DNA from: an uncultured Comamonadaceae bacterium
GTDB taxonomy: Bacteria > Pseudomonadota > Gammaproteobacteria > Burkholderiales > Burkholderiaceae
Assembly (NCBI GenBank): GCA_946482595.1
Contig: CAMLSD010000008.1
Span: 11,513-75,512, forward strand
DNA: 64,000 nucleotides
Direction: 5' to 3'
Of this stretch, positions 17,401-26,244 are shown one piece after another (the first letter of the stretch is position 1; each line of letters opens with the position of its first letter). The position numbers were made by a program, and so were the translations under genes. The notes beneath the pieces were generated by a model. It had not been told where the DNA came from and did no database searches. It saw only the letters and a program-made list of their open reading frames with translations.

Positions 17401-17563
17401 ACCGCACCATCGTCGTTCCATGGCAATGGCTCACGCCACCTGGCCTGCGGAGGCGGGACGCCTTGGCCCAAACTGAGGCAGCGTGGCGCGCGCATCAGAC
17501 CGGGGCCAAGGTGGCTTGCCTCGCACCGAGCGGCCCCGAGTGCGCGATCAATCAGACCTTGTC

Positions 17564-18589
17564 TCAGAGTGCGCGCGCCCTCAGCCACATACGTTCGACC
17601 TGCGCCGTCATGTTGCGAGGAATGAGTTCAACGCGCGGGTGGTCATTTGCGTAGACGCGAAATAGTTCGTCGGCAAAGGCCTGCCCAATCTGCTGGACGC
17701 CATCGAAGTCCAGAATCACCGTCTTGAACCTGTCGAATCGCGCTATCAATCGCTTCGCTTGTGATCTGGAGACCAATTGCTCGTCACCATACTGCGCCAG
17801 CTTCATCGGAACAATTGTCTTCGAGAAATCGTAGTCTTCGGGTGCTTGTGTGAACTGCGAGTACACCTCATTGAGGGTACGCGTGCTTCCGAGAGCGATA
17901 CTCATGTAAACCGATGTGCCGTCAGGAAATGTGCCGTGTTTCTCTCGAAGCCAATCGAGCCCCGTAGAGTCATGATGATTGAAAGTGAGACCATTCGCAT
18001 CAATTTCGAAGACGTCAAATATGCGAGAGGTGAAGAAAACGCCCTCGCCGCTATGTCTACTTGGGTCAGTCGTGAGTTTCCCTTTTGAAAGCTCGAATAG
18101 AGCCTGTCTGAGGTCGGGCAAACCCAGTGACTTCGTGATCTTTTCAAAGATGCCAACACCGTCGTCAGAAACGATAATCTGCAGCTGGACATCCGTCTGA
18201 TTCATCCAAACAAAGACGCTCTTCCCTCCGGAGTGATCAATTGCGTTGTTGACCATCTCTGTAAAGCCATGATTGGCGATACCAAGCACGGTTGAGGACA
18301 GCGCGAAGAAGGGCTTGAAGTCCTTTTCCCAGACAACATGTTCTTCAAGCCCCCCCAAAGGATAAAGGTGCGCGACTCGCCTTCTGTACCCGGGGCTAAA
18401 GACAGGATGTGTCGAGGGCCCGCTTCGGGCAATCCATCCCTCAGTCTCCAGTTTGTGGATGTACCGGTTCGCTGCAACCCGTGAGATTGCATACCGCTCC
18501 GCATAGTGCCTGGTGAGGTCGCGAGGATGTGCCGTTACGTCAAGCGTGACAGTCCTGACGAGCTCGTCATATTTGGATGGCTTCGGCAT
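17564..18589 (-). CDS. HTH / GHKL ATPase / STAS-like (DUF4325) fusion protein
   Basis: 341 residues in three parts. Residues 1-60 form a winged-helix-like HTH (YDELVRTVTLDVTAHPRDLTRH, VAANRYIHKLETEGWIARSG). Residues about 90-235 form a histidine-kinase-like ATPase: N-box FTEMVNNAIDHS near 108, G1 DDGVGIF near 142, G2 SRHSGEGVFF near 172, but no phospho-acceptor His domain. Residues about 260-335 form a STAS-like DUF4325 domain (FKTVILDFDGVQQIGQAFADELF). It resembles an anti-sigma kinase (SpoIIAB-like), its antagonist (SpoIIAA-like) and a DNA-binding domain in one chain. Codon use is clearly lower in GC than its neighbours, suggesting transfer. It has its own promoter. Partner and signal are unknown. 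Confidence 0.85.
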   Translation of the reverse strand: MPKPSKYDELVRTVTLDVTAHPRDLTRHYAERYAISRVAANRYIHKLETEGWIARSGPSTHPVFSPGYRRRVAHLYPLGGLEEHVVWEKDFKPFFALSSTVLGIANHGFTEMVNNAIDHSGGKSVFVWMNQTDVQLQIIVSDDGVGIFEKITKSLGLPDLRQALFELSKGKLTTDPSRHSGEGVFFTSRIFDVFEIDANGLTFNHHDSTGLDWLREKHGTFPDGTSVYMSIALGSTRTLNEVYSQFTQAPEDYDFSKTIVPMKLAQYGDEQLVSRSQAKRLIARFDRFKTVILDFDGVQQIGQAFADELFRVYANDHPRVELIPRNMTAQVERMWLRARAL

Positions 18590-18876
18590 GGCTCGCAGTT
18601 GATAACATTGACGTGGACAATTGTAAACTTAAGAAGACGTCGCTGTAAACATACGTCAGGCGGAGCGTTGGCGGTCGCACTGGGCCTTTGCCGCTGGCTG
18701 GTTGCCCTGCTGGACATTGACGCTTCAACGCCAGCCGCGCTGCGATGCTTTGCTGTGAGGCTCGACGTCGCCTTGCCACGGCTTGCCCTTGCATCCAATT
18801 GCGTCGGGCCTGCGTACAGGCCTTACCGGGCAGCGGATGCGCCGCCCCGGGCGATCCAACCCCAAGGAGAAGCACC
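18590..18876. other. Gap with promoter and unassigned sequence
   Basis: Holds the minus-strand promoter described at 18620-18649. From about 18660 to 18860 I see no convincing gene on either strand. AAGGAGA at the right end is the ribosome site of the DUF3455 lipoprotein. Confidence 0.5.
18620..18649 (-). promoter_or_regulatory. Sigma-70 promoter with two GTTTACA repeats
   Basis: On the minus strand TTTACA (18649-18644) and TACAAT (18625-18620) are spaced 18 bases, a good minus-35/minus-10 pair reading toward the HTH/ATPase/STAS gene 31 bases further on. The heptamer GTTTACA occurs twice, 22 bases apart, and overlaps both boxes. This spacing of about two helical turns suits binding of the gene's own HTH as a repressor. 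Confidence 0.55.
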
Positions 18877-19413
18877 ATGTTCAAGCCCCTGATCCCCGTC
18901 CTGGCCGTTGCCGCCCTGGCTGGCTGCGCGTCGTCGATGAAGTCGCCGATGATGGTCGACAACATGAACCTGCCCGCCGCCGTGCGGGTGCCCGCCGGCG
19001 AAAAGCAGACGATGTACACGGTGGGTGTCGGCGAGATCACCTACGAATGCCGTGAGAAGGCAGGCATGGCCGGCCAGTACGAATGGGTTTTCGTAACCCC
19101 GGTGGCCACGCTGTACGACACCGACCGCAAGGTGGTCGGCAAGTACTACGGCGGCCCGACCTGGGAGTCGAATGACGGATCGAAGGTCACCGGCAAGCAG
19201 GTGGCCGTGGCACCGGGCATGGCCGGCAGCATTCCGCTGCAGCTCGTCAAGGCCGACCCCGCCATGGGCATGGGCAAGATGCAGGGCGTGAGCCACATCC
19301 AGCGCCTGAACACGCAAGGCGGTGTCGCACCGAGCATGGCCTGCGGCATGGGCAACAAGGGCGCCCGCCAGCAGGTGGCCTACCAGGCAGACTACGTCTT
19401 CTACACCCGCTGA
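18877..19413 (+). CDS. DUF3455 lipoprotein
   Basis: 178 residues with AAGGAGA ahead of ATG 18877. A signal peptide ends in the lipobox LAGC (Cys17), so this is a lipid-anchored envelope protein. Body matches DUF3455: VRVPAGEKQTMYTVGVGEITYECREK, VVGKYYGGPTWESNDGSKVTGK, then a C-terminal VAYQADYVFY. Family function is unknown. Its last 13 bases overlap the end of the convergent TAXI gene. Confidence 0.88.
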   Translation: MFKPLIPVLAVAALAGCASSMKSPMMVDNMNLPAAVRVPAGEKQTMYTVGVGEITYECREKAGMAGQYEWVFVTPVATLYDTDRKVVGKYYGGPTWESNDGSKVTGKQVAVAPGMAGSIPLQLVKADPAMGMGKMQGVSHIQRLNTQGGVAPSMACGMGNKGARQQVAYQADYVFYTR

Positions 19414-20765
19414 GCCGGGGGGGCAGGCGGCGCGTCACCGCGCACCCTGGATCGCACCAGGTCGATGTGCTGGCGCAGCGCGTACAGCTCATCGGCGTAC
19501 GACAGCGGCACGCTGATGTGCGAGACGCGGCCTTCCACGTCGTCGAGCACCGCCATCAGCGCGGCGCGGTCCGGATCGGGCCGCGCCGCGGCCTCCTCCA
19601 CGTCGCGCAGCTTGGCGTACCAGCGAAACACCCGCGAACGCACTCGGAACTCATACACCGGGGGCACCAGCCGCGACAGCGGGATCAGCACCGCAATGAT
19701 GGACAGCAGCGCCACCCACATGCGGTCGATCAGGTTGGACAGCCAGAACGGCAGGTAGCGCTGCAGCCACGGGGCGCCGCTCTTCAGAAAGCGGTGGGCC
19801 TCGGCCGACACCGGCAGGTCGGTGTCGAGCGCGTTCGGGAACTCGCCGGACCGCGCAAACCAGCCGGGTTCACCGTGGATGCGCGCGGCGGCCTGCATCA
19901 GCAGCTGCACCAGGGCGGGGTGCACGTCGGCACGGGCGGCCAGGGTGGCCGTCGGTGCGATCAGGTGCACATCTTCGGCCGGGATGTCGCGGCTGAGGTC
20001 GACCACACCACGCGGCAGCGTCACGGCCGACAGGTAGGGCAGCTTGCGGGCATAGGCCTGCGCCTGCGCGAAACTGAACAGGCGGATGCCCGGCGTCTGC
20101 AGCAGCATCTGGATCAGCGGCGAGTCGGGCGCCGAGACGAACACCATGGCGTCGATGCGGGACTCGAGCAGTTCGACCACCGCCGGGGTGTTGGCCAGGT
20201 GCGTGAGCTGCAGGTCCGCGGCGCTCAGTCCGTTGAGCTCGAGCACACGATCGGCCAGCAGCTTGACGCCACTGCCTTCGGACCCCGCGTTGAGTTTCCA
20301 GCGGCGCAGCTCGCCGATGGCGTCGAGGTGCGGACGGCCGAGCAGCCGCTGCGCGCTCTCCTCACGATAGAACAGCCAGACCGGCTCATGGAACAGGCTG
20401 CCCAGCGACACCAGGCCGGAGCTGTCTTCTGTTTCGCCGGGTGGCGGCTGCCAGGTGCCGCCCTGCATGAAGGCCACGTCCACGCCGGACCCGGGGGTCT
20501 GCAGCAGACGCAGGTTCTCGCCCGAGCCGGCCGAACGCCGCAATTCGACCTGGATGCCGAACGGGGCCAGCGCATCGCGGTAGCGCCGGCCCATCACTTC
20601 ATAGGCGCTTTGCTCAGCGCCCGTGGCCAGCACCAGGCGGCGAGGCGGGGTCGGGTCGAGTGCCCAGTAGGCCAGCGCCATCAGCACCAGCGTGAGCAGC
20701 ACGAAGGGTGCTGCGGCCGGGATCAGGTCGCGCAGCGCCAGCAGCAGCGACTTCAACCGGAGCAT
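19401..20765 (-). CDS. TAXI-family TRAP-type solute-binding protein with membrane anchors
   Basis: 454 residues from ATG 20765 (a GTG nine bases upstream is an alternative). An N-terminal membrane helix (about 20-38) precedes the binding domain (LVLATGAEQSAYEVMGRRYRDALAPFGIQVELRRSAGSGENL ... VDVAFMQGG). A second membrane segment follows near residue 350 (LIDRMWVALLSIIAVLIPLSRLVPPVY), with a cytoplasmic coiled tail. The C-terminal extension and lack of neighbouring TRAP permease genes suggest a membrane-tethered sensor or orphan receptor rather than a free binding protein (inference). Confidence 0.85.
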   Translation of the reverse strand: MLRLKSLLLALRDLIPAAAPFVLLTLVLMALAYWALDPTPPRRLVLATGAEQSAYEVMGRRYRDALAPFGIQVELRRSAGSGENLRLLQTPGSGVDVAFMQGGTWQPPPGETEDSSGLVSLGSLFHEPVWLFYREESAQRLLGRPHLDAIGELRRWKLNAGSEGSGVKLLADRVLELNGLSAADLQLTHLANTPAVVELLESRIDAMVFVSAPDSPLIQMLLQTPGIRLFSFAQAQAYARKLPYLSAVTLPRGVVDLSRDIPAEDVHLIAPTATLAARADVHPALVQLLMQAAARIHGEPGWFARSGEFPNALDTDLPVSAEAHRFLKSGAPWLQRYLPFWLSNLIDRMWVALLSIIAVLIPLSRLVPPVYEFRVRSRVFRWYAKLRDVEEAAARPDPDRAALMAVLDDVEGRVSHISVPLSYADELYALRQHIDLVRSRVRGDAPPAPPAQRV

Positions 20766-20806
20766 GCGCCCCACCCCGGGCTGTGCGAATACGGCGCAGC
20801 CTCATC

Positions 20807-20842
20807 GGCCGGCCACCCTCCCGGCAGGAGGGCCGGCCGGCC
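20807..20842 (-). terminator. GC-rich hairpin after the ilvE operon
   Basis: GGCCGGCC-A-CCCTCC pairs with GGAGGG-CCGGCCGGCC around CGGCA. It lies just past the zinc-finger gene's stop on the minus strand. No T-run follows, so termination may be partial. Confidence 0.45.
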
Positions 20843-20849
20843 CCTGCCT

Positions 20850-21071
20850 TCAGTGGGCGTGGACCTTTTCACCGGCCTTGAGACGGTAGACCGTGCCGCA
20901 GTAAGGGCACTTGCCCTGGCCTTCGGTGGCCACGTCGATGTAGACGCGGGGATGGTTGCTCCACAGGGGCATCCGGGGGTTGGGGCAGAACACCACACCC
21001 GGGCCGTGCAGGTCACTGGCGGTGACCTCGACTTCGGCCACCGGGGAGGTTGCGGATCGTGCCTCGCTCAT
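20850..21071 (-). CDS. Small NDUFS6-like zinc-finger protein
   Basis: 73 residues. Zinc ligands lie in VVFCPNP, the SNHPRVYID strand and GKCPYCGTVYRL, matching the C-H-C-C zinc-finger domain of NDUFS6-type proteins. In betaproteobacteria this small gene commonly follows ilvE; here it begins ten bases after the ilvE stop, so the two are one operon. Function unknown in bacteria. Confidence 0.88.
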   Translation of the reverse strand: MSEARSATSPVAEVEVTASDLHGPGVVFCPNPRMPLWSNHPRVYIDVATEGQGKCPYCGTVYRLKAGEKVHAH

Positions 21072-21081
21072 GGGGTGCCTC

Positions 21082-22005
21082 TCAGACCTTGGTCAGCCAC
21101 TCGGCGTACTTGGGGTTGCGTCCGTTGACGATGTCGAAGAACGCCGACTGGATCTTCTCGGTGATCGGCCCGCGCGAGCCGGCGCCGATCTCGATGCGAT
21201 CGAGTTCACGGATGGGCGTGACTTCAGCGGCCGTGCCGGTGAAGAAGGCTTCGTCGCAGATGTAGACCTCGTCGCGGGTGATGCGCTTTTCAACGACCTT
21301 CAGGCCCAGGTCGGCGCAGATCGCGAAGATCGTGTTGCGGGTGATGCCGTTGAGCGCACCGGCCGACAGGTCGGGCGTGTAGACCACACCGTTCTTGATC
21401 ACGAACAGGTTCTCGCCCGCGCCTTCACTGACGAAGCCCGAGGCATCGAGCAGCAGGGCCTCGTCGTAGCCTTCTTCGGTGGCCTCCATGTTGGCCAGGA
21501 TCGAGTTGGTGTAGTTGCTCACCGCCTTGGCCTGCGTCATCGTGATGTTGACGTGGTGGCGGGTGTAGCTCGAGGTCTTGACCCGGATGCCGCGCTTGAG
21601 GCCTTCCTCGCCGAGGTAGGCGCCCCAGGCCCAGGCGGCGATCATCAGGTGGATGGTGTTGCCCTTGGGGCTGACGCCGAGCTTTTCGGAGCCGATCCAG
21701 GTCAGCGGGCGCAGGTAGCAGCTTTCGAGCTGGTTCACGCGCACGACCTCACGCTGGGCGTCCATCACCTGTTCCAGCGTGTAGGGGATCTTCATGCGCA
21801 GGATCTTGGCGCTGTTGAACAGGCGCTCGGTGTGCTCGCGCAGCCGGAAGATCGCCGTGCCGTTGGCCGTGTTGTAGGCGCGCACGCCTTCGAAGGCGCC
21901 ACAGCCATAGTGCAGGGTGTGGGTCAGCACGTGGATCTTGGCGTCGCGCCAGTCGACGAGCTTGCCGTCCATCCAGATCTTGCCGTCGCGGTCGTCCATG
22001 CCCAT
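21082..22005 (-). CDS. ilvE: Branched-chain amino acid aminotransferase
   Basis: 307 residues. Fold-IV PLP aminotransferase of the IlvE type: GKLVDWRDAKIHVLTHTLHYG, VFEGVRAY-like GAFEGVRAYNT, PLP lysine in MTQAKAVSNY near residue 160, EALLLDASGFVSEGAGENLFV, and the C-terminal FFTGTAAEVTPIRELD. It makes the last step of Val, Leu and Ile synthesis and the first step of their breakdown. Followed closely by the zinc-finger gene. Confidence 0.96.
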   Translation of the reverse strand: MGMDDRDGKIWMDGKLVDWRDAKIHVLTHTLHYGCGAFEGVRAYNTANGTAIFRLREHTERLFNSAKILRMKIPYTLEQVMDAQREVVRVNQLESCYLRPLTWIGSEKLGVSPKGNTIHLMIAAWAWGAYLGEEGLKRGIRVKTSSYTRHHVNITMTQAKAVSNYTNSILANMEATEEGYDEALLLDASGFVSEGAGENLFVIKNGVVYTPDLSAGALNGITRNTIFAICADLGLKVVEKRITRDEVYICDEAFFTGTAAEVTPIRELDRIEIGAGSRGPITEKIQSAFFDIVNGRNPKYAEWLTKV

Positions 22006-22040
22006 GAAAGGCTCCTCGAAACTGTGTGAAAACCGCGATT

Positions 22041-22478
22041 TTACGAGTTGGCGGGCCGGTCAGCCGGCGCCGCGCCGGGATCCTCGCCACCGCCCTCGCC
22101 CTCCGCCTGTGGACGCCACAGTGTCCACGAGCTCAGCTTGCCGCGGCGCAGCTCCAGCGTGACGTGCGAGCCGCCCGCATCGGTCCAGCGGTACTGCTCG
22201 GGTTCGTCGCCGAGTTTCTGGCCGAGGCTGCGCGTCATGATCACGACCTGCATCATGTTCATGCCGGCCTTGAGCCGCGCATTCAGCATCACGGCGCTGT
22301 CGACATACCCGACCGGCGCACTGCCGGCCTGGCGCATCACGCGCACGGCCTTGTTGAACTGCAGCAGCAGCCAGAACACCACCGCCGTGGCGGCAAACGC
22401 CAGGCCAGGCCACCCGTACTGCAACCAGCCGACCAGCAGCAGCACGGCCGCCAGCGTCCATCCGATCCATGCATTCAT
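22041..22478 (-). CDS. Small membrane protein with soluble tail
   Basis: 145 residues from ATG 22478; a TTG at 22541 would add 21 residues. Two membrane segments lie in the first 50 residues (IGWTLAAVLLLVGWLQYGWPGLAFAATAVVFWLLLQ). A cytoplasmic part follows with MNMMQVVIMTRSLGQKLGDEPEQYRWTD and a beta-rich SHVTLELRRGKLSSWTLWRP. Conserved in Burkholderiales as an uncharacterised protein, to my knowledge. It sits between ilvE and the BCCT gene on the same strand. Confidence 0.75.
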   Translation of the reverse strand: MNAWIGWTLAAVLLLVGWLQYGWPGLAFAATAVVFWLLLQFNKAVRVMRQAGSAPVGYVDSAVMLNARLKAGMNMMQVVIMTRSLGQKLGDEPEQYRWTDAGGSHVTLELRRGKLSSWTLWRPQAEGEGGGEDPGAAPADRPANS

Positions 22479-22537
22479 GGCCGCGATGGTAAATGCGATG
22501 CGCTCCGTCGCCGGTATGTAGTGCCCGCAACCCCAGC

Positions 22538-24145
22538 TCAACCGGTATGCGCTCCGGTGGAGCGGTCGCCAGACGCCGCGGGGGGAACAGGCGCTGCGGC
22601 AAATGCCGCCAGATCACGCATGCGTCGCCGCAGTTCGCGCTCGCGGCGAGACTCCTCGAGCCAGTCCTGCCGCACGGCAAGCCACAACGACAGCGCCATC
22701 ACCAACACCACGGCGGCAAAGGGCAGCGCAAAGACGATCGTGGCCGTCTGCACCGCCTGCACGCCACCGGTCACCAGCAGGCTGGCGGCAATGGCCGCCA
22801 CCAGCACGCCCCAGAGCACCTTCACGCGGGCGCCGGGGTCGGGCCGACCCCCGGTGCTCATCATGCCCAGCACCAGTGTCGCGGAGTCGCCCGACGTGAC
22901 AAAAAACACCAGCACAAGCACCGTGGCCACCACCGACATCACGGCGCCCAGCGGCAGGGCGTCGAACATGGCGAACAAGGCGGTCGAGACATCGGCCTGC
23001 ACGGCCTCGGCAATCGGGACCGACTGGAAGATCTGCAGGTGCAGGGCCGTCCCGCCAAAGACCGAGAACCACAGGAAGCCCGCCAGCGACGGCGCCAGCA
23101 CGGTGCCCACGACAAACTCGCGGATCGTGCGGCCACGCGACACCCGGGCGATGAACAGGCCGACAAACGGTGACCAGGACAACCACCAGGCCCAGTAGAA
23201 GATGGTCCAGCTGCCGACCCACTGGCTGTCGCGGAACGGCGTGGTGCGCAGGCTCATGCGAACGAACTCGCTGACATACGCGCCCAGCGTGGTCGTGAAG
23301 GTGTCGATGATCGCCACCGTGGGGCCGACCACAAACACCGTCAGCGCCAGCGCTGCGGCCAGCAGCAGGTTGGTCGACGACAACCACTTGATGCCCCGTT
23401 CAACGCCTGTCAGCGCCGACCCCAGGAACAGCGCGGTCGTCACGCAGATGATGGCAACCTGTATGCCCGGCCCGACCGGCAGGCCGAAGACGCGCGCCAG
23501 GCCGCTGTTGATCTGCAAGGCACCGATCCCGAGCGAGGCGGCCACACCAAAGGCCGTGGCCACGATGGCCAGCACATTGACCAGCGGCGAGAGCATCCTC
23601 GCGCCGCGCCACGGCAAGGCCTCGGTCGAGGCGCTGACCAGCCCGGGCGCCCCGCGCCGGAACTGGAAGAATGCGATCGACAGCCCCACCACGCTGTAGA
23701 CCGCCCACGGATGCAGCCCCCAGTGGAAGAAGGTGTAGCGCATGGCCGCGTTGGCGGCCTCGGGTGTCTGCGCAGCGATGCCAGGCGGCGCGGCCGTGTA
23801 GTGCGACAGCGGCTCGGCCACGCCCCAGAACACCAGGCCGATGCCCATGCCGGCGGCAAACAGCATCGAGAACCAGGCCCCCACCGAGAACTCGGGCTCC
23901 TCGTCGTCGCCGCCAAGCTTGAGCTGCCCGTAGCGGCTGAAGGCCAGCAGGGCGGCCATCACGACCAGGCCAAGCACCACCCACAGGTAGAACCACCCGA
24001 AGTAGCGGGTGATCCCCGCCAGGGCACCGTTGAACACATCGCCCAGCGATGCCGGCGCGATCAGACCCCATCCGACGATCAGCGCGATCACGCCCGCCGA
24101 CACAAGCAGCTGCATGGCCACCCTCCTCTCGTTCGAATCAATCAC
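22538..24145 (-). CDS. BCCT-family betaine/carnitine/choline transporter
   Basis: 535 residues with about 12 membrane helices. Family marks: GMGIGLVFWGVAEPLSHY, and the Trp-rich WTIFYWAWWLSWSPFVGLFIARVSRGRTIREF in the eighth helix. These secondary transporters take up quaternary ammonium compounds with Na+ or H+, usually as osmoprotectants. The C-terminal tail is short and basic, with RRERELRRRMRD, the type of segment that senses osmotic state in BetP-like proteins. Substrate not assignable. Confidence 0.92.
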   Translation of the reverse strand: MIDSNERRVAMQLLVSAGVIALIVGWGLIAPASLGDVFNGALAGITRYFGWFYLWVVLGLVVMAALLAFSRYGQLKLGGDDEEPEFSVGAWFSMLFAAGMGIGLVFWGVAEPLSHYTAAPPGIAAQTPEAANAAMRYTFFHWGLHPWAVYSVVGLSIAFFQFRRGAPGLVSASTEALPWRGARMLSPLVNVLAIVATAFGVAASLGIGALQINSGLARVFGLPVGPGIQVAIICVTTALFLGSALTGVERGIKWLSSTNLLLAAALALTVFVVGPTVAIIDTFTTTLGAYVSEFVRMSLRTTPFRDSQWVGSWTIFYWAWWLSWSPFVGLFIARVSRGRTIREFVVGTVLAPSLAGFLWFSVFGGTALHLQIFQSVPIAEAVQADVSTALFAMFDALPLGAVMSVVATVLVLVFFVTSGDSATLVLGMMSTGGRPDPGARVKVLWGVLVAAIAASLLVTGGVQAVQTATIVFALPFAAVVLVMALSLWLAVRQDWLEESRRERELRRRMRDLAAFAAAPVPPAASGDRSTGAHTG

Positions 24146-24257
24146 CCGTCATCGTACGAAAGGCAGCATGCGCCACACAAGCCGCGGGTGCAAGTCTCAG
24201 TCGTCAGGTGCGACTTGTACCCCTTGCGCTTGCACGCAGACGCATTCGATGCTTGCC

Positions 24258-25619
24258 TCAGCCAAGTTCCCGCACCAGAGCCACCGCCTGCTCGACCCGT
24301 TCGACCTCATGGATGGTCAGGCCTTCGATCGGCTTTTTGGGCGCGTTGGCCTTGGGCACCACCGCTATCGAAAAGCCGAGCTTGGCGGCCTCCTTCAGGC
24401 GCTCCTGGCCGCGTGGCGCCGGACGCACCTCGCCGGCCAGGCCAACCTCGCCGAAGGTCAGGAAGCCCCGCGGCAGGGGCTTGCCACGCAGCGAACTCTG
24501 GATGGCCAGCATCACCGCCAGGTCGGCCGCCGGCTCGCTGATGCGCACACCGCCCACCGCATTGACAAATACGTCCTGGTCGAAACACGCGATGCCGGCG
24601 TGGCGGTGCATCACGGCCAGCAGCATCGCCAGGCGGTTCTGCTCCAGGCCCACACTGAGCCGGCGCGGACTCGGGATCGGTGAACTGTCGACCAGCGCCT
24701 GCACCTCGACCAGCATCGGACGTGTGCCTTCCAGCGTGACCAGCACGCAGGATCCGGCCACAGGCTCGCCATGCGTGGACAGGAAGATCGCACTCGGATT
24801 GGCCACGCCCTTGAGGCCGCGCTCGGTCATCGCAAACACGCCGATCTCGTTGACGGCGCCGAAGCGGTTCTTGAACGCACGCACCAGGCGGAACGCGCTG
24901 TGGGTGTCCCCCTCGAAGTACAGCACCGTGTCGACGATGTGCTCCAGCACACGCGGGCCGGCCAGCGCACCTTCTTTCGTGACGTGGCCCACCAGCACCA
25001 CGGCCGTCCCGCTGGACTTGGCAAACCGGGTGAGCTGGGCCGAGCATTCACGCACCTGAGCGACCGACCCCGGTGCCGAGGTGAGCTGCTCTGAATAGAC
25101 CGTCTGGATCGAGTCGATCACGGCCACGGCAGGCTTTTCCGTCTCCAGTGTTGCCAGGATCTTCTCGAGCTGGATCTCGGCCTGCACCCGCACGCGCGAA
25201 CCATCGAGCCCCAGGCGGCGCGCTCTGAGCGCCACCTGGGCACCGCTTTCCTCGCCGGTGACGTAGAGCACGGGCAAATGCATGGACAGGCGCTCCAGCG
25301 CCTGCAGCAGCAGCGTGGACTTGCCGATGCCGGGATCGCCGCCGATGAGCACCACACCGCCCGCCACGATGCCGCCACCCAGCACGCGGTCGAGTTCGTC
25401 GATGCCGGTGGGGGTGCGGTCGACGTCGCTGGCCTCGATGTCGGCCAGCGCCATCACCGGGGCCGACTTCGCCAGCGCCTGGAAGCGATGCCGCGATGGC
25501 GCCTCCGCCACCCCCTCCTCCAGCGTGTTCCACGCATTGCAGTGCGGGCACTTGCCGAGCCATTTGGGCGCGGTGCCGCCACATTCGCTGCAGGTATAGA
25601 TCGTCTTTTCCTTGGCCAT
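24258..25619 (-). CDS. radA: DNA repair protein RadA
   Basis: 453 residues from ATG 25619; the frame extends further upstream but the conserved start MAKEKTIYTCSECG decides. A zinc finger (Cys10, Cys13, Cys24, Cys27) precedes a RecA-like ATPase with Walker A GGDPGIGKST, the RadA motif KNRFG near residue 253, and a C-terminal Lon-protease-like domain. RadA drives branch migration of recombination intermediates. Single gene, not in an operon here. Confidence 0.96.
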   Translation of the reverse strand: MAKEKTIYTCSECGGTAPKWLGKCPHCNAWNTLEEGVAEAPSRHRFQALAKSAPVMALADIEASDVDRTPTGIDELDRVLGGGIVAGGVVLIGGDPGIGKSTLLLQALERLSMHLPVLYVTGEESGAQVALRARRLGLDGSRVRVQAEIQLEKILATLETEKPAVAVIDSIQTVYSEQLTSAPGSVAQVRECSAQLTRFAKSSGTAVVLVGHVTKEGALAGPRVLEHIVDTVLYFEGDTHSAFRLVRAFKNRFGAVNEIGVFAMTERGLKGVANPSAIFLSTHGEPVAGSCVLVTLEGTRPMLVEVQALVDSSPIPSPRRLSVGLEQNRLAMLLAVMHRHAGIACFDQDVFVNAVGGVRISEPAADLAVMLAIQSSLRGKPLPRGFLTFGEVGLAGEVRPAPRGQERLKEAAKLGFSIAVVPKANAPKKPIEGLTIHEVERVEQAVALVRELG

Positions 25620-25815
25620 GCGCGATTGTGCTCGGAACCGACGGCCTGCCCACCGGCCCACCTGTTGGGCGCCGCACACACAGACACCCCCGAAGAACTC
25701 CCCCGTTGGAGCGATTGACAAGTTATTGCCAAATGGATAGCCACCAATGCAAACTTTGAGCACAATACGCGTATGCTTCACGGCATAACGTCCTCCAACA
25801 TTGAAAGCAGTTCCT

Positions 25816-26193
25816 ATGGCCAAGCGTTCCCCCGCAGTGAAATCCCCCCGCAGCACCGCCAAACCGAATGTGAAGATCGGCAGCACCAATCCGACGGTCA
25901 AGCAATTGGAGGCCCAGATCGCCGAATTGCAGCGTCAGGCCGAAGAGTTGCGTCAGGCCGAAATCGGTGACGTGGTGGCACGCATCAAGGAGGCCATTGC
26001 GCATTACGGCCTGACGGCCGCTGACCTGGGTCTTTCGGGCACCGGCGGTCGCCGCCGCGGCCGCGCCGCCGCTGGCGGGAAGATCAAGTACCGCGACGGC
26101 GCCGGCAACACCTGGTCGGGCCACGGCCGCCGCCCGCAGTGGTACATCGACGCCCTCGCCGCAGGCAAGACCCAGGCCGATCTGCTGGCCTGA
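25816..26193 (+). CDS. H-NS-family nucleoid protein with basic N-terminal tail
   Basis: 125 residues from ATG 25816. A Lys/Ser/Pro-rich tail of about 30 residues precedes a coiled-coil oligomerisation part (PTVKQLEAQIAELQRQAEELRQAEI). After a Gly/Arg/Ala linker comes the H-NS DNA-binding motif KYRDGAGNTWSGHGRRPQWYI. It would bind AT-rich DNA and silence acquired genes. The gap upstream is unusually AT-rich for this genome and includes TTGACA at 25715-25720, a possible minus-35. Confidence 0.92.
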   Translation: MAKRSPAVKSPRSTAKPNVKIGSTNPTVKQLEAQIAELQRQAEELRQAEIGDVVARIKEAIAHYGLTAADLGLSGTGGRRRGRAAAGGKIKYRDGAGNTWSGHGRRPQWYIDALAAGKTQADLLA

Positions 26194-26244
26194 GCCCGGC
26201 GCGGCCTGCACCATGGCGGGCAGCACGCCCCGCCTGTGCGGCGC

